NCBI RefSeq assembly: GCF_003610375.1
Contig: NZ_RAPZ01000013.1
Span: 1-64,000, forward strand
Length of the DNA: 64,000 nucleotides
Origin: Sphingomonas sp. PP-CC-1A-547
Lineage (GTDB): Bacteria; Pseudomonadota; Alphaproteobacteria; Sphingomonadales; Sphingomonadaceae
Reading direction: 5' to 3'
Shown here: one piece after another, positions 60,644 through 64,000 of the stretch
Position numbering within the stretch: the first letter of the stretch is position 1
Layout: every line of letters begins with the position of its first letter
The notes under the pieces: model-generated
What the model was told of the DNA's origin: nothing
The model's database searches: none
The model's input: only the letters and a program-made list of their open reading frames with translations
Program-made: the position numbers and the translations under genes

Positions 60644-62401
60644 ATGCGCGGACGGGTTCGGTTGAGTGTGCTCGCGCTGTTGAGCCTGACGGCGGCTGGC
60701 CCGGCGGTGGCTGCGTGCAAGGTCAGCAAGATCGCCGAACTGCCCGTGACCCTCACCGGTCGCCGCGCGATGGTCGATGCGAAATTCGGCACGCGCGACA
60801 CGCGGTTCATCGTCGATAGCGGCGCGTTCTACAGTACGGTGTCGCGCGCGTCGGCCGCGGAGTTCGGGCTGTCGAGCGAACCGGCTCCCCCCTGGTTCCG
60901 GCTGCGCGGCGTCAACGGCGACACCTCCGCAGCAGTCGCCAGCGCAAAGGATTTCTCGCTCGCCGGCCTGCCGATCCCGCGAGTGAGCTTCATCGTCGGC
61001 GGCAGCGATACGGGGACGGCCGGTCTGCTCGGCCAGAACATCCTCGGTCTCGCCGATGTCGAATATGACCTGCCGCATAGCACAGTGCGGCTGATGCGGG
61101 TCGATGGCTGCGGCAATGTCGGGCTCGCTTATTGGGCCGCGGGAAAACCTTTTTCGACGATCTCGCTCGAACGCGGCGGCACCGGACCGTTCAAGCCGCA
61201 CACGATCGGCACCGTCCTGGTCAACGGCGTCAAGATGCGCGCGGTGTTCGATTCAGGCGCGCAGACCACCGTCATGACGCTTGCCGCGGCCAAGCGCGCA
61301 GGCATCACCCCGACCAGTCCGGGCGTGACCGCGGTCGGATTGAACTCGGGCATCGGCTCGAAGCAGCTCGCGACCTGGCGCGCTGCGTTCGATACGATCG
61401 ACCTCGGCGGCGAGACCGTGCCGCACCCGAAATTCCAGATCGCCGACATCCGGATCGACGGCGACATGCTGATCGGGTTCGATTTCTTCCTGACGCACCG
61501 CATCTTCGTGTCGAACGCGAACCACCTGCTCTACATGACCTATGAAGGCGGCCCGGTCTTCGGGCTGACGCCAAGCGGCGCGCGTACCACCGCGGGCGAG
61601 AAGCTCGACCTGACCGACACCGCCGCCGTGCCGACCGATGCCGAGGGGTTCAGCCGACGCGCCGCGGTGTTCGTGTCGAAGCGCCGGATCGAGGAGGGGC
61701 TCGCCGATCTCGACAAGGCGGTGGCGATGGCGCCGACCGAAGGCCGCTACGTGTATCAGCGCGCGCAGGCCCGGCTCGCGCACGGCCAACTCCTGCTCGC
61801 TGCGGCCGACCTCGACAAGGCCGTGACGCTTATGCCCGACAACACCGACGTCCGCTTGCTGCGCGCACGCCTCCGCTTGATGAGCCGTGATCCGGATGGC
61901 GCGGGCGAAGATGCCAAGGTCGCCGATCGCGCGCTGCCGGCCGGGTCGGATCGCCGGCTCCAGCTTGCCGGCCTGTACGAAAATCTCGACCAGCCCGAGC
62001 TCGCAATCGTCAATTACGATGCCTGGTTGAAGATGCATCCCGAGGACGCCGCCCGCTCCACCGCGTTTAACGGCCGATGCTGGGCGCGCGCACTGCTGAA
62101 CCGCGAGCTCGATCGTGCGATGTCCGACTGCAACACCGCCGTGAAGCTCCGCCCCGGCTATGCCGCCTACCTGGACAGCCGCGCGCTGGTGAACCTGCGC
62201 CTGGGCAAGCTCGACGCCGCGCTCGTCGACTATGACGCCGCGATCAAAGCCAACCCGCGCAACGCCTGGTCGCTCTACACCCGCGCGATCGCCGAACGAC
62301 GCGCGGGCAAGACCGAAGCGGCGGACGCAGACCGCAAGGCCGCACTCGCGATCAACCCGAACGTCGCCAAACGCGCGGCGCGGTACGGGCTCGACGGCTG
62401 A
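60644..62401 (+). CDS. Exported double aspartic-protease-like protein with TPR repeats
   Basis: 585 residues. Signal peptide (ends AVAA, about residue 24). Two retropepsin-like halves follow: 'FIVDSGAFYSTVS' with Asp58-Ser-Gly and 'AVFDSGAQTTVMT' with Asp203-Ser-Gly, plus 'GLLGQNILGLADVEYDL' and 'LIGFDFFLTHRIFV' flap-like regions. From about 355 to the end there are four or five tetratricopeptide repeats ('GLADLDKAVAMAP', 'AAADLDKAVTLMP', 'AMSDCNTAVKLRP', 'ALVDYDAAIKANP'). It probably acts in the periplasm on protein or peptide targets; both DSG motifs look intact. Start at 60644 follows GGGAGA. Divergent from cyoA. Confidence 0.85.
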   Translation: MRGRVRLSVLALLSLTAAGPAVAACKVSKIAELPVTLTGRRAMVDAKFGTRDTRFIVDSGAFYSTVSRASAAEFGLSSEPAPPWFRLRGVNGDTSAAVASAKDFSLAGLPIPRVSFIVGGSDTGTAGLLGQNILGLADVEYDLPHSTVRLMRVDGCGNVGLAYWAAGKPFSTISLERGGTGPFKPHTIGTVLVNGVKMRAVFDSGAQTTVMTLAAAKRAGITPTSPGVTAVGLNSGIGSKQLATWRAAFDTIDLGGETVPHPKFQIADIRIDGDMLIGFDFFLTHRIFVSNANHLLYMTYEGGPVFGLTPSGARTTAGEKLDLTDTAAVPTDAEGFSRRAAVFVSKRRIEEGLADLDKAVAMAPTEGRYVYQRAQARLAHGQLLLAAADLDKAVTLMPDNTDVRLLRARLRLMSRDPDGAGEDAKVADRALPAGSDRRLQLAGLYENLDQPELAIVNYDAWLKMHPEDAARSTAFNGRCWARALLNRELDRAMSDCNTAVKLRPGYAAYLDSRALVNLRLGKLDAALVDYDAAIKANPRNAWSLYTRAIAERRAGKTEAADADRKAALAINPNVAKRAARYGLDG

Positions 62402-62443
62402 CCGGACGCCGACGTCTCCCTGCCTGCGCCCGGCGCGGCACAT

Positions 62444-64000
62444 CTATCGCGGCTGGGATCCGAACGACGGCGGACGGTCCGCCTTGGCAGTGCCGAACGA
62501 CGACGGCTTCGGTCCCATCGTGAACTCGAGTTCGCCGCCCTGCCCGATGTCGGCGTGCGTGATCCAGTTCCGTGTCCAGGGCTTGCCGTTCCAGCGGACC
62601 GACTGGACATAGGGGCTGGCCGGCGCATTGCCCTTCGCGACGACGCGCAACGTGCGGCCCTGGCCGAGATCGACCTGCGCCGCGTCGAACAGCGGCGAGC
62701 CGAAGACATAGACTCCGCTGACCGGATCGACAGGGTAGAAGCCGAGCGCCGACAGGATGAACCACGCGCTCATCTGGCCGCAATCGTCGTTGCCGATGAC
62801 GCCGTCGGGCTCGGCCTTGTACATCTCGGTCAGCAGGCGACGGACCATCGCCTGCGTCTTCCACGGCGCGCCCGCATAGGCGTAGAGATAGGCGGCGTGC
62901 TGGTCCGGCTCGTTGCCGTGCGCATATTGCCCGACCAGCCCGGTGATGTCGGGCGGCGCGTTCTTGGGCAGCGTCGACGGCGCGGTGAACAGCGCGTCGA
63001 GCTTCGTCACGAACCCCGCATCGCCACCGAACAAACCGATCAGGCCGTAGACGTCGTGCTGGTTGAGGAACGTCGCCTGCCACCCGTTCGCCTCGGTATA
63101 GTCGCGCTGTTTCTCGGGCTTGTGGCCAAGCTGGATCGGATCGTAGTCGGCCCACCAGCTGCCATCGGCAAAGCGTGGCCGAGCGAAACCGATCTTGGGA
63201 TCGATGACGTTGCGGTAGTTGAGGCTGCGCTTGCGCAGCGCGGCGGCGTCGGCCTTGGCGCCGGCCGCGTCGGCGAGCACCGCCATCGCCCAGTCGTCAT
63301 AGGCATATTCCTGCGTGCGGCTGACCGACTCCCAGGTCTTGTCCGCGGGCACGAAACCGAGGTCGTAATAGAAGCCGCGGCCGAGCGTGCTGTCGATGTC
63401 GGGGAAATTGCGATCGAACGCACGGCTGCGGATCTGCGGCCACGCCGCGGCGTAATCCGCCTTGATCCCCTTGGCGCAGGCTTCGGCCAGCACCGACACC
63501 GAATGCCAGCCGATCATGCACGCGGTCTCGACGCCCTGGAGCGGCCAGACCGGCGATCCGGTCGGGCTCTGCACGGTCTGGCGGACGAGATCGCGGGTGA
63601 ACTGCGCCGCCTTGTCGGGCTGGACGAGGGTGAGCAGCGGATGCAGCGCGCGGTAGGTGTCCCACATCGAATAGGTGCTGAACGCGGGTTCGGCGGCGGT
63701 CGTCTGGTGCACCTTGCGGTCGAGCCCGACATAGCGGCCGTCGCGGTCGGTGAAGAGCGTCGGCGACAGGAACGCGTGATACAGCGCGCTAGCCATGATC
63801 GTACGCTGTTCGGGCGTGCCGCCATCGACGCGGACGCGGTCGAGTTCGGTCTGCCACGTGCGCGCCGCCGAGCGCCGCACCGCATCGAACTGCCAGCCTG
63901 CCGCCTCGCCCTGAAGCGCGGCCTTGGCACCGGCGACGTCGACGGCGGATATGCCGGTCTTGATCAGGATCGGCGCGCCGCCCGCCTGGTCGAAGAACAA
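62444..64000 (-). CDS. GH92 alpha-mannosidase, C-terminal part (cut by window edge)
   Basis: 518 residues visible; the 5' end lies beyond position 64000. The (alpha/alpha)6 domain shows 'FSTYSMWDTYRALHPLLTL', 'IGWHSVSVLAEACAKGI', 'GNEPDQHAAYLYAYAG' and 'GNDDCGQMSAWFILSALGFYP', diagnostic of calcium-dependent exo-acting mannosidases of GH92. A C-terminal beta-domain ends near residue 518. It is unrelated to pectin and suggests an adjoining locus for mannose-containing glycans. The N-terminal supersandwich domain and any signal peptide are not in view. Confidence 0.92.
   Translation of the reverse strand: MFFDQAGGAPILIKTGISAVDVAGAKAALQGEAAGWQFDAVRRSAARTWQTELDRVRVDGGTPEQRTIMASALYHAFLSPTLFTDRDGRYVGLDRKVHQTTAAEPAFSTYSMWDTYRALHPLLTLVQPDKAAQFTRDLVRQTVQSPTGSPVWPLQGVETACMIGWHSVSVLAEACAKGIKADYAAAWPQIRSRAFDRNFPDIDSTLGRGFYYDLGFVPADKTWESVSRTQEYAYDDWAMAVLADAAGAKADAAALRKRSLNYRNVIDPKIGFARPRFADGSWWADYDPIQLGHKPEKQRDYTEANGWQATFLNQHDVYGLIGLFGGDAGFVTKLDALFTAPSTLPKNAPPDITGLVGQYAHGNEPDQHAAYLYAYAGAPWKTQAMVRRLLTEMYKAEPDGVIGNDDCGQMSAWFILSALGFYPVDPVSGVYVFGSPLFDAAQVDLGQGRTLRVVAKGNAPASPYVQSVRWNGKPWTRNWITHADIGQGGELEFTMGPKPSSFGTAKADRPPSFGSQPR

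Noticed and set aside
1..64000. Mobile element or prophage in the window
   Set aside because: No transposase, integrase, phage structural gene or flanking att-like repeats were seen.

Overview
The window is 64 kb of GC-rich DNA, most plausibly from the chromosome of a Sphingomonas-type alphaproteobacterium. Supporting signs are the large TonB-dependent receptors with sphingomonad-style signal and plug regions, a non-phosphorylative L-rhamnose pathway of the type described in Sphingomonas sp. SKA58, a DUF5818 protein, a cyoABCD quinol oxidase and short GC-rich palindromic repeats. No tRNA, rRNA, CRISPR array, phage or insertion sequence was recognised. Species-level identity is inference.

Region 1 (1-15 kb) is mixed housekeeping and stress material. 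It holds a divergent LysR/NmrA pair, a decayed SDR gene, and a compact four-gene module around 2966-7423: a membrane GGDEF-EAL protein and a periplasmic cupredoxin on the minus strand, facing a DUF3034 protein and an exported truncated haemoglobin on the plus strand. It continues with a DUF1272 zinc-ribbon-like protein, a flavodoxin/ferredoxin-reductase gene broken by one in-frame stop codon, a COG4705/DUF347-type membrane protein, an amino-acid permease and katG with a clear terminator.

Region 2 (15.4-54.8 kb) is a single large locus for pectin, especially rhamnogalacturonan I (RG-I) with galactan and arabinan side chains. Outer-membrane import is by two TonB-dependent receptors (27353-30541, 51870-54830). 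Backbone cleavage involves a PL11 and a PL26-like RG lyase, GH28, GH105 and PL22. Deacetylation involves two CE12-like esterases and two alpha/beta hydrolases. Side chains are attacked by GH35, GH53 and two GH43-like proteins, and uronosyl groups possibly by a GH115 protein. Uptake across the inner membrane is by a GPH-type symporter and RhaT. Catabolism of unsaturated uronate uses KduI and KduD. L-rhamnose is handled by a mutarotase, rhamnose dehydrogenase, lactonase, rhamnonate dehydratase, 2-keto-3-deoxy-rhamnonate dehydrogenase and diketo-deoxy-rhamnonate hydrolase. An IclR-family regulator sits in the middle. Two seven-gene runs converge at 44592-44595, where the two terminal genes share the bases CTAG as their stop codons.

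Region 3 (54.8-64 kb) returns to core functions: rpsU with a strong downstream hairpin, three small proteins, cyoABCD on the minus strand, an aspartic-protease/TPR protein, and the C-terminal part of a GH92 mannosidase that runs off the right edge.

The points most worth following are the c-di-GMP/cupredoxin/DUF3034/globin module; a recurrent CCACAT-type motif in front of several pectin genes; a 99-nt palindromic repeat carried in frame inside the GH115 gene; the nonsense-interrupted flavoprotein; and the convergent operons sharing stop bases. I saw no wholly new defence or mobile system.
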